NCBI RefSeq assembly: GCF_020379485.1
Contig: NC_063437.1
Coordinates: 17,757,726 to 17,821,725 of the forward strand
Source: Brassica napus
Lineage: Eukaryota; Streptophyta; Magnoliopsida; Brassicales; Brassicaceae
Direction of reading: 5' to 3'
DNA: 64,000 nt
The notes beneath the pieces are model-generated. The model was not told the origin of the DNA. It saw nothing but the letters and a program-made list of their open reading frames with translations, and made no database searches. The position numbers and the translations under genes are program-made. Every line of letters starts with the position of its first letter. Position 1 is the first letter of the stretch. Of this stretch, positions 11,480 to 21,890 are shown in pieces.

Positions 11480-11741
11480 TATTAGATAATGCTTATCTAA
11501 TAGAAACTATCTAGAAAATATATTAATTAATGTTTTGTCATTTTGTTGATAGTCGGTTTATGAACCGACTTTGGAGTTCTATAAATAGGATTCATCTCAC
11601 TTTGCTTTGAGAGATATCAACATCAAGAACTTCTTTTCATAATATAATCTCTCTCTTACGTTTAGATCACACTCTCTTTTTCCATAGTATTATATATAAT
11701 ACCAAATAATAAAATCATTTCCCATCTTTTATTATACAACA
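11480..11741 (+). repeat. 3' LTR of the 5.9-11.7 kb Copia element
   Basis: Same length as the 5' LTR. The two differences I see are AGGATTCATC against AGGACTCATC, and CTCTCTTTTTCC against CTCTATTTTTCC. Confidence 0.9.
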
Positions 11742-11746
11742 GTATC

Positions 11747-12173
11747 CATTTTTTCTTTTCTTTTTGTACATCCTTTTTCTTTAAATTGAAACTAAATGTC
11801 AAAACTAATCATAAACGAGCAATGCAGTAAATTACGGAAATGTGATGATGAAAAGGAAAATAAAATGGTGTGATATTTGATTAATATGATTTCGAAGTGC
11901 ACGAGTTACGAGCTCCACTTTTGTAGCACTTTAAATAATCTACTACTATTACCATTAGGTTTGCAGCAATGCAAATCTCTAGACACCTAGAAGTCTTGCC
12001 CCCATGTTTATTTTCTTTTCAAAATTGGATGTGTTTGCGTATGAACAAACCCGATTTATATATTTCCTTAGTATTTTACTACTACGGTCTCAAAGAAAAA
12101 AGACAAAGAATATTTTATAATATAATTTTTTTCAAAATTATTATTTCCTTCAGTGTTCTTTATAGTAACAATT
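11747..12173. other. AT-rich intergenic stretch
   Basis: Original flanking DNA of the Copia insertion. I see nothing I can name. Confidence 0.5.
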
Positions 12174-12686
12174 TACTTATTGTTAATTAGAATTGAATTT
12201 GTTGAATGAATGAATTCAGTTTTATTTTCTTGAATGTGACCATGGAGCTTTTATAGGGTATTCATTCAATATTGATGAGAAACATCCCACATCGGATATA
12301 TAAGAATTAATCTACTACTATATAAAGGATTAGGGCCAATCCACTAATTGCCAATTGGTTTTAAGTTGGAAACTCATAATAAACCCGAATCTAACATGGT
12401 ATCAGAGCGATAAGATCCTTTGACCTAAACTACAACTACTACTACTATACCGATGTTGGGCCCTCTGTGGATGTTATTCCCACATTGTCCACGCTTCAGA
12501 CCTAGATGTCTGAGCGTGAGGGAGGGTATTGATGAGAAACATTCCACATCGGATATATAAGAATTAATATACTACTATATAAAGGGTTAGGGCCAATCTA
12601 CTAATTGCCAATTGGTTTTAAGTTGGAAGCTCATAATAAACCCGAATCTAACATTCAACAAATTCAATTCTAATTAACAATAAGTA
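12174..12686. mobile_element. 38-bp inverted-repeat element, split by a TRIM
   Basis: The left arm 12174-12211 (TACTTATTGTTAATTAG onward) is the exact reverse complement of a right arm split into 12260-12269 and 12659-12686. Removing the TRIM and one copy of its TTCAA duplication rejoins a perfect 38-bp arm around a loop of about 48 bp. The element is therefore older than the TRIM. Confidence 0.75.
12270..12653 (+). mobile_element. TRIM (miniature LTR retrotransposon)
   Basis: Two 127-bp terminal repeats (12270-12396 and 12527-12653) differ at about five positions. The first is followed at once by TGGTATCAGAGC, the initiator-methionine tRNA primer-binding site. A purine tract (GAGCGTGAGGGAGGG) precedes the second. 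The internal region is only 130 bp and codes for nothing. A 5-bp duplication, TTCAA, flanks it (12265-12269 and 12654-12658). Confidence 0.92.
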
Positions 12687-13206
12687 GGGGTATGAGCTTT
12701 TTTGGACGGATATGAGCTTTTTAAGAGACTCACGCATCGTTACCATGGAGCTTCTTGACAGAGTCCCAAGTGGTCGGAGTGCAACTATGATTCATGATTT
12801 GTTCACAGCAGACTGTATTAGTCTATATTGCCAACAACTAGATAGATATAGATTCAGTCGAGGTAACAAAATGGACCATAGAGATTTGTCTATCCAAAAA
12901 AGGAACATGACTCGATACAACTCGTTAAAGTGGTTTTACTATTTGAGATTATACACGCAAAGTTCATATGGTAATTACCATATTCTATCAGTATTTTGTT
13001 TACCGTCTCTAATACTTATATCATTCACACCTTTACCACCAAAATACTTATATCGCTTTGCGTTACCAATAGTATCCATCGTTCAATTAATCTATTGTCT
13101 AGTATGATTATAAAGAACCTTTTTTCTTCTATAAAGTGAACTTTTAGAAAATAATTATAAACAAGGATAGAATCTTTATTCTTTAGTGTATCGACTCAAG
13201 TGTCCA
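12687..13206. other. Intergenic stretch with an unrecognised ORF
   Basis: A 131-codon open frame at 12712-13107 shows no motif or family resemblance and may be chance. Nothing else is evident. Confidence 0.4.
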
Positions 13207-13275
13207 ACTTATAAACTTTTATCTTTACATTTTTACCAAAAAAAAAAAAAAAAAAAAAAAACTTATAAACTTTTA
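13207..13275 (+). repeat. Poly(A) micro-insertion with 15-bp duplication
   Basis: ACTTATAAACTTTTA occurs at 13207-13221 and 13261-13275. The 39 bp between them read TCTTTACATTTTTACC followed by A23. This fits a target-primed retroposon reduced to a 16-bp body and a tail. Confidence 0.65.
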
Positions 13276-13762
13276 AGTTTAACTTAAATAAAGCAACAGA
13301 AAGCGAACTTCACGGCTTAGGGTTTTGTACTTTTGTATATAACTAAATAAAAACCTTAGACTTAACTTTTGAAATTTGTAGTAGCATTGTTGACATATTA
13401 ATTTCGGTTTAGTGATATAAATTCATTGACAAACAAACACATAGACAAAGGAAAAGTAAACAAACAAGTTGTACACAAAGTGAAGGTCCAATTTTAACTA
13501 TATACTATTATAAAATTTTGACATTGAGATTTCTGCTTTGTTCAGAAGTTTCCAATTTGCTTCGACAAACAAAAACAATACAGCTAACACCAGACCCTTT
13601 ATGTACGACTTCTATTAATTAAAGGGATTAGGATATAATCCCATGTTGTTATCCAAACACGGTTGAGTAACTATTACTTTGTCCCCAAACTGTAATAAGG
13701 TGATTAACGTTAATTCTCAAGAGACTCAAACAAAACATATTATTTTGTTAGGATAAAAAAAA

Positions 13763-14257
13763 GGAAAATACTCTATGATAGCACTAAAACAGGTTTTATC
13801 ACAAGTATAGACGTTAAGAATCAAAATGACCAAAATATTTCATTAAAAAGATAAATATACACATATTTAAGGTTAACTAATCAAAAACTTAGAGTTTAGA
13901 GTTAACGGTGGGAATTTGAGTTTTAGGTTTAAAATTTTATAAAATAGAAATAAATATTAAAAATTTGAAAATAAAAATTTTAAAAATAGTTTCAAAAAGT
14001 ATTTTCGAATTATAAAAAGAAAAATTCAAAAACAAATTCAAAAAATTCAAAAAAAAAAAATTCATAAAAAAATTCGAATTTGAAAACATATAATCTAAAA
14101 CTATATAAAAAATATTATTTTTTTTTATTTTTATTTATTTTTATATATCTAGGATATTAATATTTTTTTTACATATTAAATAAAACATTTTGGTTACTTT
14201 TCTCCTTGTGGTCTATTTTTGTGACCAAAACTTGAAAATAATCTACGAGAATTGCCC
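13763..14257. repeat. Dispersed AT-rich Brassicaceae repeat
   Basis: Starts GGAAAATACTCTATGATAGC and ends CTACGAGAATTGCCC; the ends are imperfect inverted relatives. The interior (AGAATCAAAATGACCAAAAT, AACTTAGAGTTTAGAGTTAA, long A/T-only stretches) matches a repeat I remember as abundant in Brassica and Raphanus genomes. The class is uncertain, possibly a Mutator-derived non-autonomous element. Confidence 0.6.
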
Positions 14258-14774
14258 ATAAAAAAATCATATACACTCTCTAATAAAAATATATTTTTAT
14301 TTGGGCTTAAATATTATAACCAGTAGCTCTAATAAGAAATATAAATAATTGGGCTGGATCTTTTAATAAAATGGGCCTTTTAGTGTTTTGGCCATCATAA
14401 TGCAATTTTCCGGCGAGTTCTTAGACAGAACCAGATCAACAACGCCTACGACCAAAACAAGAGCGGGCAGAAGAAAAGAGATCAGCTTTATAATACATAC
14501 ATAAAGTAAGTTCAATAGATTCATGTCTTGTCCTCAAATCAAATCTTCTTTTATGAATAATTCATGCGGGATAATCATTTAGTTTCGTGAATCAAGAATT
14601 TGAATCACGATTTGCTCATCACTTTGATTCTGGCTCATTTGGACCATAAAGATGATAACTTTGGCTTAAAGTAACGTTTAGGGTTAGTGAATCTCACATG
14701 GTTACTTCTATTTTGATGGTTAACTAAATGGGTTTGTGTTGATTGAAAACCAATATTTGAAACAGATTTTGAAG
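14258..14774 (+). promoter_or_regulatory. Upstream region and 5' UTR intron of the EF-hand gene
   Basis: A GTAAGTTC donor-like site near 14507 and a TTTGAAACAG acceptor just before ATTTTGAAGATG suggest that the 5' UTR is spliced. I see no other feature. Confidence 0.4.
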
Positions 14775-15814
14775 ATGGGAAACACTTCCTCGATGCTGAC
14801 TCAATACGACATCGAAGAAGTCCAGAGCCATTGCCAGGATCTATGTGAGATTCTCTCTTTATCTATGTCTCTTATGTTATGTTTGGTACAAATTTTGAGA
14901 CTGTGTGTGTGTTTCTTCTTGTTTAGTTGAGCAGCAGGAGATACTCTCTCTGTATCAGAGGTTTTGCCAGTTAGATAGAAACGCAAAGGGGTTTATATCT
15001 TCTGATGAGTTTCTCTCCGTCCCTGAGTTCGCCATGAACCCACTCTCTCAGAGGCTGCTTAAGATGGTTGATGGTTTGAACTTTAAGGACTTTGTGGCTT
15101 TCTTGTCTGCTTTCAGTGCCAAGGCTAGTCTTAAACAAAAGGTTAAACGTAAGTACAAATAAAATCTCTTTTTTGAGGCACATCTTCACTTTCACCTATT
15201 TTGTATATTTACTGATCATTGAAGTTTCTTGTTGTAGTGATCTTTCAAGTCTATGATTCTGACGGCAACGGGAAGGTTTCCTTTAAAGATATCATGGAAG
15301 TGTTGAGGGACTTATCGGGGACATTCATGTCTGATGAGCAAAGAGAGGTATGTATAGATATCCCTTCTAGGCATCCACCTTACAAGGGTGATTCCACTAC
15401 TTTACCCATTCACAAGATTCATCAAGGTTTCACGTTTCTTGAACAGTGACTACACTAGATTTTAGTATGGTTAGGATCATGAGCATTGAATAAAACTCAG
15501 GAAACAAGTGTATTCACCACCATGTGTCTTGTGTTTTTGCTTTTGATGGTGTAGCAAGTACTGAGCCAGGTATTGAAGGAAGCAGGCTACACGAATGACT
15601 CTTTCTTAACACTGGAGGATTTCATTAAGGTATGTTTATTTGTTTGATAGGATTGTAGCATCTGAATCACAGAAGCTTGCATGCAGACATAATGTTCTGT
15701 CTTCTTCAGACCAATTTGTGGATTCTGATGCTGGATCTTATTTCTTGAATCCGAATGTGGCAGGTGTTTGGGAGTTGTAAACCAGAGATGGACGTTGAAA
15801 TTCCTGTGGATTAA
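14775..15814 (+). CDS. Calcineurin-B-like EF-hand calcium-binding protein (AT3G18430 type)
   Basis: Five exons: 14775-14844, 14927-15148, 15238-15347, 15555-15629 and 15764-15814, giving 175 aa, the length I recall for Arabidopsis AT3G18430. MGNTSS at the N-terminus is a myristoylation signal, so membrane association is likely. The clearest calcium loop is DSDGNGKVSFKD in exon 3 (residues of about 103-114). An earlier DRNAKGFISSDE loop lies in exon 2 (about 43-54). The others are degenerate, as in calcineurin B. The protein resembles the regulatory B subunit more than the plant CBL sensors, and its partner in plants is unclear. Its neighbour is a CIPK, but CIPKs pair with true CBLs, so a functional link is only a thought. 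All four introns are GT-AG. Confidence 0.9.
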
Positions 15815-17111
15815 GGTTTTTATGAGATCACATATGGTCAAAGCTCAAAATCTCATATCATGTATTTTGTCGCACTTTGTTAGTAGAATAATCCCTTGTT
15901 GATTTGATCTAAATACCATGGCATGTTTTTATTAGTCCCAAGAGTGACTTCAGCTACATGTACGAATAACTTTCCTCTTAAAGCATTTTTTTCTATTGAT
16001 TTAGTCGAATGAATGTAGTTGTTTTATCAGTGAACTGCACTCAAGTTGTCACTATCGCTCCATGTATCGCTTTCGCCTTCTCCATCATCGCTTGCAACAG
16101 CTTGAAACCACAAGTGTGAAAATGTTAATGCTTTAAATGAAAGAGCTGATGGTGTCTTTGTAGTAGACCACACGTTTCAAAAGAATGTTGTTGGATACGA
16201 TAATGCACTTATATATTAGAGGACTTTTTTTTTTAACGAGCAGACTATGATTGTCACATGGATCCCTTTCTTGATTTTATCAGTTTTGATTTGATCTTGT
16301 AGATGTAAATTAGGCTTAGGAAGTCGGACAATTTTGATGAACTAATGATTATAGCATTTTATGTTTTTCGGTTTCATGGTCTTCTTGATGCTTATTATAA
16401 CTTTATAAGGGCTTTTTGTTTTGTTTTGTTTTATTTCATTAATTTTTTTGGATGAATGTGAGATGTTATATTGGATGATTTGTTGTATCTGTTAACATTT
16501 TACAATATGAAGATTGAAACATGGTACTTGAGCCTTACAACACTCAAGCTAATTGTGCAGCCATACTTCCATATTATGTCAGTTGCTTTACCTAGCTAAT
16601 AAGAAGAACGTTTGTTCAAACTAAATGCTATGGTTGAACAATTTGTTCAGTGTGCAACTATTCCCATTCAAGTGCTTCAACTATTAAAGGTCACCGAGAC
16701 TACAAGAAAGCAATCTCTACAGGTAACATTTACACATTTCACTTGATCATATATATAGTCTCCCTGATAAAGATGAGTTAACTTAGGATGAACAAAGACA
16801 GTTTCTTTTAAAGGAAGGCCGAGAAAGAATTTCATTAAGCTCGTCTCTGTTGTACAACACAAATCTATCAGCAATCAAACGAAAAACTAGCCTTATAGCC
16901 AGCAAAAACCGTCTAACTGCCTTAGGATCTCACTCTTTTCTTTTTCTTCTTCTCTGATCTTCCTATCACTCTTATTACAACTCTCACTTTCATATATATA
17001 TACACAAGCATCTCAGAACAATAAAAATGAAATTAAATGGTATAGTAACAAAGAATTTTTCTATTGTAATACCTTCTCTTGTTATGTCTTCTCTCTCGGC
17101 CATCCGTTTTC
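15815..17111. other. Region between the EF-hand and CIPK genes
   Basis: Holds the 3' UTRs of the two convergent genes. No further gene or repeat boundary is supported. Confidence 0.5.
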
Positions 17112-18650
17112 TTAACATAGTCTCTCTTCACTTTCATGTGGTAGACACATTGCCTCTTCAACTTCATCTGCTTGGTAATGCATCAGTTTCTCTAGCTGTG
17201 GTCTAAGTTCCTTGTTGCAAAACTCTTCATACTCTTCTATAAACCCTCCTTTCTTCTTCACTTCAACCACCACAAGCGACGATGTCAGCTCAAATATCTC
17301 AACCTTAATAGTCAACGGTCCTTTAGCTCCTTCTCTACACCCTTCTAGCCTCACGCTCCAATCCTTCTTCCTCACCGTAAACTCAGCCGCCTTCGCAATC
17401 TCTTCAAGTTTCGATATAATCTTTGCAACAGGAGCAGCTGATACAAACCTAGCTCCTTGTCCTCCTTCTTCAAACAAACCGGAAAGATCAAACCCGGTAG
17501 AGAAAGATATGAGGTCAAACGCGTTTAGACTCGCGGGTCTAGGCATTGAACCAATTCTTTTAATATCAAACTCCAAATCACCCTCTGAAGATATAGATGA
17601 TCTGCCTGATGACAATGATGACGAAGAATCATCTTCGTCATCATTGTCATCCTCTCTACATAACTTATCGTTTTCGATGTAGAATTTAACATCTTTAAAC
17701 CCTTTCTTGAACCATCTATGCTCCATGACCTCAGGTATAGTGATCCTAGTATCCGGATTCGTATCTAGAATCCGGTTCATAAGCCCTTTAAGCTCAGGAG
17801 AAAACCATTTAGGACAACGAAACAGTCCTTTGTATATCTTTTTATACATAACCAAAACGTTCTTGTCATCAAACGGTAGATAACCAGCCATCAACACAAA
17901 CAAGATCACTCCACAAGACCAGACATCAGCTTTGGCCGCGTCGTAGCCTTTCCTCGTCAGAACCTCGGGAGCCAAATAAGCCGGCGTCCCGCAAAACGTT
18001 TGGCAGATTTTTTCTTGCCTGAGCTGCTCGGAGACGACGCTGAGACCAAAGTCAGAGACCTTAACGTTCCCTTCGTCGTCCAGGAGAAGATTCTCTAGCT
18101 TGAGGTCACGGTGGTAGACGCCGCGGCTGTGGCAGAAGGAGACGGAGGAGATCAGCTGCTGGAAGTATCTCCGGGCGGTTCCTTCTCTAAGCCGGCCTCT
18201 GGCGACCTTTTCGAAAAGCTCTCCGCCTCGGACGTACTCCATCACGATGTAGATCTTTGTCTTAGTGGCCATGACCTCGAGGAGGTGGACAGTGTAAGGG
18301 TGGCGGACACGGCGGAGGATGGAGATCTCTCGTTTTATATGACCGGCCATTCCGCTCTTCACGATCATCTCTTTGTTAATGACTTTGATGGCGACGTTCT
18401 CGCCGGTGTTAATGTTACGGGCTAAGTAGACTTTAGCGAAGCTTCCTTGGCCGAGAAGCTTTCCTATTTCGTACTTGTCCATGAGAATAGAGCCTTGTGT
18501 TGTTTTTGGACTCCTAGGGCTCTCTGGAGTGGTCTCTTTCTTCATGTCTTTAGTAATGATTCTGCCGAGAAGGCCCTCCATGATCAATCGCAGCGGCGTT
18601 TGGCCGGCGATGGGCAGAAGTGGCACCGGTGGAGATAGAACTTGAGCCAT
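17112..18650 (-). CDS. CIPK13: CBL-interacting protein kinase, CIPK13-like (SnRK3)
   Basis: Intronless, 512 aa from MAQVLSPP. A Met ten codons upstream (18680) is in frame, but the start at 18650 fits the orthologue as I remember it. The kinase domain covers residues of about 60-315: glycine loop GQGSFAKVY, lysine in VAIKVINKE, catalytic HRDLKLEN, DFG, and activation loop to APE. The regulatory part has the NAF motif (SLNAFDLISFS) that binds CBL calcium sensors, and a PPI-like segment (FVSAAPVAKIISKLEEIAK) that would bind PP2C. HRDLKLEN, where most CIPKs have HRDLKPEN, and SVVSEQL are as I remember them in AT2G34180. RRVRHPYTVHLLEV has Thr where Ile or Val is usual. Family role: calcium-dependent control of ion transporters in the CBL-CIPK network. 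Confidence 0.93.
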   Translation of the reverse strand: MAQVLSPPVPLLPIAGQTPLRLIMEGLLGRIITKDMKKETTPESPRSPKTTQGSILMDKYEIGKLLGQGSFAKVYLARNINTGENVAIKVINKEMIVKSGMAGHIKREISILRRVRHPYTVHLLEVMATKTKIYIVMEYVRGGELFEKVARGRLREGTARRYFQQLISSVSFCHSRGVYHRDLKLENLLLDDEGNVKVSDFGLSVVSEQLRQEKICQTFCGTPAYLAPEVLTRKGYDAAKADVWSCGVILFVLMAGYLPFDDKNVLVMYKKIYKGLFRCPKWFSPELKGLMNRILDTNPDTRITIPEVMEHRWFKKGFKDVKFYIENDKLCREDDNDDEDDSSSSLSSGRSSISSEGDLEFDIKRIGSMPRPASLNAFDLISFSTGFDLSGLFEEGGQGARFVSAAPVAKIISKLEEIAKAAEFTVRKKDWSVRLEGCREGAKGPLTIKVEIFELTSSLVVVEVKKKGGFIEEYEEFCNKELRPQLEKLMHYQADEVEEAMCLPHESEERLC

Positions 18651-21194
18651 CGGTTGGCACTTCACCGGAAAATGAACCAAACGAAGAAACGAACGAAAAT
18701 AAGATATGGTTGGGTTGTTTTGTCTTGGTGGTAATGGTGTCTTAACATGGCCATTTCGTCTTCATTTTATAACAGTTTTCGAGTTGAGATTGCTGTATTT
18801 TTTATTTTTTTAAATATATTTTATGGTTGATAATAATCTGAAAAAGTCTTATCTCATTTACTTTTATTAAACTATTGGTGTAGACTGTAGTGTTGTCGAA
18901 GTTTTAACCTAATCCGTTTTTTTTTGTCCAGCAGATGAACACGTTGGATGGATTATCGAAATTATTTTAGAGACATATATTAAAGTAATATGGTTTATCC
19001 AATACGCGAAGTTGCAAAGTCAAATTTACAATAACATATTCTGATTTCTTAAGGGACAGATAATAGGGTTGACGTATCAAACCTGTGTGATTCTGGTCGA
19101 TAAGCAGATCATGGATCGTTAGGATGTCGTCACACATCTGTATTTCCCCAGTACAAATTTGGATGTTTGTGACAAGAGAGAATTGTAATCTTAAAGAAAG
19201 ATTTTAGGTGTTATTTGTGGGAACCACGTGGGTGTGGCTGAGCAGGTGCTGACTGTAAGTCGTCGTCTTCACGTTGCCGACAAAAGCCAAAAGCTACAGA
19301 AGTACTCCAAAGAGTAATTGTGATATCTTAATATCTCATCTCATATATGATGTGTATTGTGTGAATTAATATTAATTTAGAATTTCGAGTTGATTATTTT
19401 TAGTGCATAGTTATTGTCCAGATATTTATTCGGAAATTGTCATGAGGATGGATGGAAAATTATCAATTGGTCAGATATTACTTTTAGCAATGGTTTTAAA
19501 TGGCAAAATAATAATGGTGATAAGCCAAGATACTTTTAGTGGACGAGAACAGAAGAAAAAATAGGAAGATAACATATATAGAAGAAAAAAAACACAACAA
19601 CGGTGTTTACTGCATTATTTTTTTTGTCAACAACATTTGATGCAACTATTAGAGCTTCATGGTTGCATTAACTTGGAAACTAAGCAACACAACTATAAAT
19701 TTACATTAAGTTGCGTTAGTTATAGTTCAAAAAAAAAAGTTGCGTTAGTTAGAACTTTGGACATCAAGAACGCAAATTAACACATGAAATTTTTGAACTT
19801 AGTCCAGACTAGTACATAAAACGACTCTCATTGAAAAAAATATACCTCGTAATATTTCCTGAAAAGCTAATGCTAATATATATATTAAAAATGTTTATGC
19901 TAAAAACCTGAAATGCAAGCACGACGAAGGTTTATCCTGTTTCGTATATTTATTGTATTAAGAAAATACATAAACCAATGAATATAACCCCGATGACAGA
20001 AGAACAAAAGATCGATGTGAAGACCACGTTAAGATTCACTTTTTTTTTTTGGATAATGCTTATCGTTGTGTATTGCATAAATAAATAAAATAAATTATCC
20101 AAAAGAATTATTCAAAATTCGTAATTAGTGAATGCGTAAGAAGCAAAAAGAAGAAAAAGATAACGCGTAATAAAGAATTATGTTAGCGTTGGTCAAGAAT
20201 GATATCCTTTCGAGAGCAGGTCAATAAGTTGTTTGAGTCACTGCACAAACACAATGATTTGTAGCCGAGTCTGATCAGATATATTGCGTACACCGAACAT
20301 GAACCATGCTGCCATGCATACCAAATACGCCACGCGCGCCATTTACACTATTACATGTGCATAAAATCAATTCTAACTTATCATACAAAAACAAATAGTC
20401 CAAAATTTTGAATGAAGTGTCATATATATATATTTTTTTCATTAATGGGCGATCTCCGCTTCAGGCAAAATTTTATATTGTTTACTACCAACATATAGTT
20501 AGATGAAAATTTTATTTTACCAAAAAAATGATTTTATCAAAACTATAAGCGTGAAGTCATATCCACACAAAGCATTGTGCTTTGGTTCAAGCTCAGAGCA
20601 AACAGGTAGTGAATTCAGTTCCTCGATTGTTATTAGCTTAGTAATGATATTTATGGGGGTCGTTAACTTGACCAATCTTTACAAGATTCAGCATTAAGTC
20701 CAATCTTTACAGATAAATCTCGGTGTAAACCTCTGATGTTCTCTCTTGCCAGTGTATGTGAAATCTTGGCAAGTAAGGACACAATACATTGGACGAGAGG
20801 AGAAGACTATACATGTGGACAATCTTGCTGCATCTTCATGGCTTTTCTGCTCACTATCCTTTTGCTTCATTGGCTTTTAAAAGGATGAGCGGTTACTACC
20901 AAAACACATCAAATTGATTTGTCAGTTATTAATCCTATTTGCTGGTAATTTTTATCATCGATTCGGACTCTAGACTATATGGAAAAATTGGAAGATAATA
21001 TAATACAAGTTCTTAGATCAAACTCTGATTAATAGTTTAATAGATGGATAGGTAAAGAATAAATGATAGTTTTGAGAGATAGTCACCAACATACATACCT
21101 CGTGTGATAGTCTAAGATCCGGAGACTGATTAATAAACACCGATAACTAATAAAATAAAACAACTTGCCTACAAATATTGGAGAGATATACTGT
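18651..21194. other. Intergenic region upstream of CIPK13 and downstream of MIR399d
   Basis: AT-rich, no convincing coding exon. In Arabidopsis a permease gene follows CIPK13, as I recall; I see no trace of it here. It contains one poly(A) micro-insertion at 19709-19751. Confidence 0.55.
19709..19751 (+). repeat. Poly(A) micro-insertion with 14-bp duplication
   Basis: AGTTGCGTTAGTTA is at 19709-19722 and 19738-19751, with TAGTTC plus A9 between them (15 bp). Confidence 0.55.
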
Positions 21195-21310
21195 TTTGCA
21201 TGGGATGAATTGCGGGGCAAATCTCCTTTGGCAGAGAAGCATTTTGCTTGCAACTCAAGCAATGCCAAAACCATCTGCCATAGGAGTATTCGCCCAGTAA
21301 TCCAGCTATA
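21195..21310 (-). ncRNA. MIR399D: MIR399 precursor, miR399d type
   Basis: On the minus strand the mature 21-mer occupies 21233 down to 21213 (TGCCAAAGGAG..GCCCCG). By memory it equals Arabidopsis miR399d. The opposite arm at about 21275-21295 (GGGCGAATACTCCTATGGCA on minus) pairs with it. A second stem (GCATTTTGCTTG against CAAGCAATGC) closes the loop. miR399 directs cleavage of PHO2/UBC24 mRNA, raising phosphate uptake and root-to-shoot transport under phosphate starvation. MIR399 hairpins d, e and f are clustered at AT2G34202-34208 in Arabidopsis, between CIPK13 and Sec61 alpha, as here. Confidence 0.93.
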
Positions 21311-21471
21311 CATTGATGTCTGATGATTCCTCTTTCTTCACAAACATGCATCTTCAATAGTTTTTAAAATCTTACACAGCTACATCTGAGTTATGTAAAC
21401 TGGACTAGCAAAGTGTACATATAGTTGATGAAAGTGTCGGTAACGAATGCATATAGAAGTCATATTCTGTG

Positions 21472-21479
21472 GCATATCC
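21472..21479 (-). promoter_or_regulatory. P1BS (PHR1 site) of the MIR399d unit
   Basis: GCATATCC on the plus strand (GGATATGC on minus) matches GNATATNC. On the minus strand it lies upstream of TATA-like CTATATGC (about 21448-21455) and CTATATG (about 21415-21423), and about 160 bp upstream of the hairpin. Confidence 0.65.
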
Positions 21480-21682
21480 TATGTTTCATAGAGCATATGT
21501 GTCTAGTATAATCCAAAGACCAACCCCTTCATGCGGTCCTCATGCTTCTGATTCGGACTTTAACATCTCTTCTTTTTTCTCATTTACCAGCCCTTTTTTC
21601 AGTACTGTGTAAATACTTTGCTTTTGTATTGTATTGTATACGAAGTTTTCTGATTCATGATTCTAATAGGTATTGTTCCATA

Positions 21683-21690
21683 GTATATGC
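21683..21690 (+). promoter_or_regulatory. P1BS (PHR1 site) of the MIR399e unit
   Basis: GTATATGC matches GNATATNC. It lies about 15 bp upstream of TTATAAATG (about 21706) and about 95 bp upstream of the hairpin, a spacing typical of phosphate-starvation promoters. Confidence 0.7.
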
Positions 21691-21785
21691 TCTTTACATC
21701 AAGGTTTATAAATGCATTACATAGTTCCTTTTTTCATTTGAAGCAATCAAGTAAGAGAGGGGGGAAAGACTAACATTTGGTAGAA

Positions 21786-21890
21786 AAGCATTACAGGGTG
21801 AATCCTCTATTGGCAGGGGACGCTGATGACTCAAATATTTTGTCTTCATTTTCCTCTGCCAAAGGAGATTTGCCTAGCAATTTTTTCCTA
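21786..21890 (+). ncRNA. MIR399E: MIR399 precursor, miR399e type
   Basis: The mature segment is at 21857-21877 on the 3' arm (TGCCAAAGGAG..GCCTAG). It differs by one base near the 3' end from Arabidopsis miR399e as I remember it (GCCTCG). The star side is GGGTGAATCCTCTATTGGCA at about 21797-21816. The loop is about 40 nt. It is transcribed away from MIR399d. Confidence 0.9.

Larger units (their letters stand above)
5893..11741 (+). mobile_element. Copia LTR retrotransposon, young but coding-defective
   Basis: 5849 bp, flanked by the 5-bp duplication GTATC (5888-5892 and 11742-11746). The two 262-bp LTRs differ at only two positions by eye. Internal order is Gag, protease, integrase, reverse transcriptase, RNase H, which defines Copia. 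A purine tract (AAGGGGGAG) precedes the 3' LTR. The LTR starts TATTAG rather than the usual TG but ends in CA. Frames are broken by a TAA at 7504-7506, a TAG at 9216-9218 and a non-coding gap at 7720-7781. Confidence 0.92.

Noticed and set aside
12712..13107. 131-aa plus-strand ORF
   Set aside because: No motif, family resemblance or gene structure; it overlaps the edge of repeat DNA, so likely chance.
17212..18638. Several ORFs opposite the CIPK gene
   Set aside because: They are antisense shadows of a strongly coding, intronless kinase gene.
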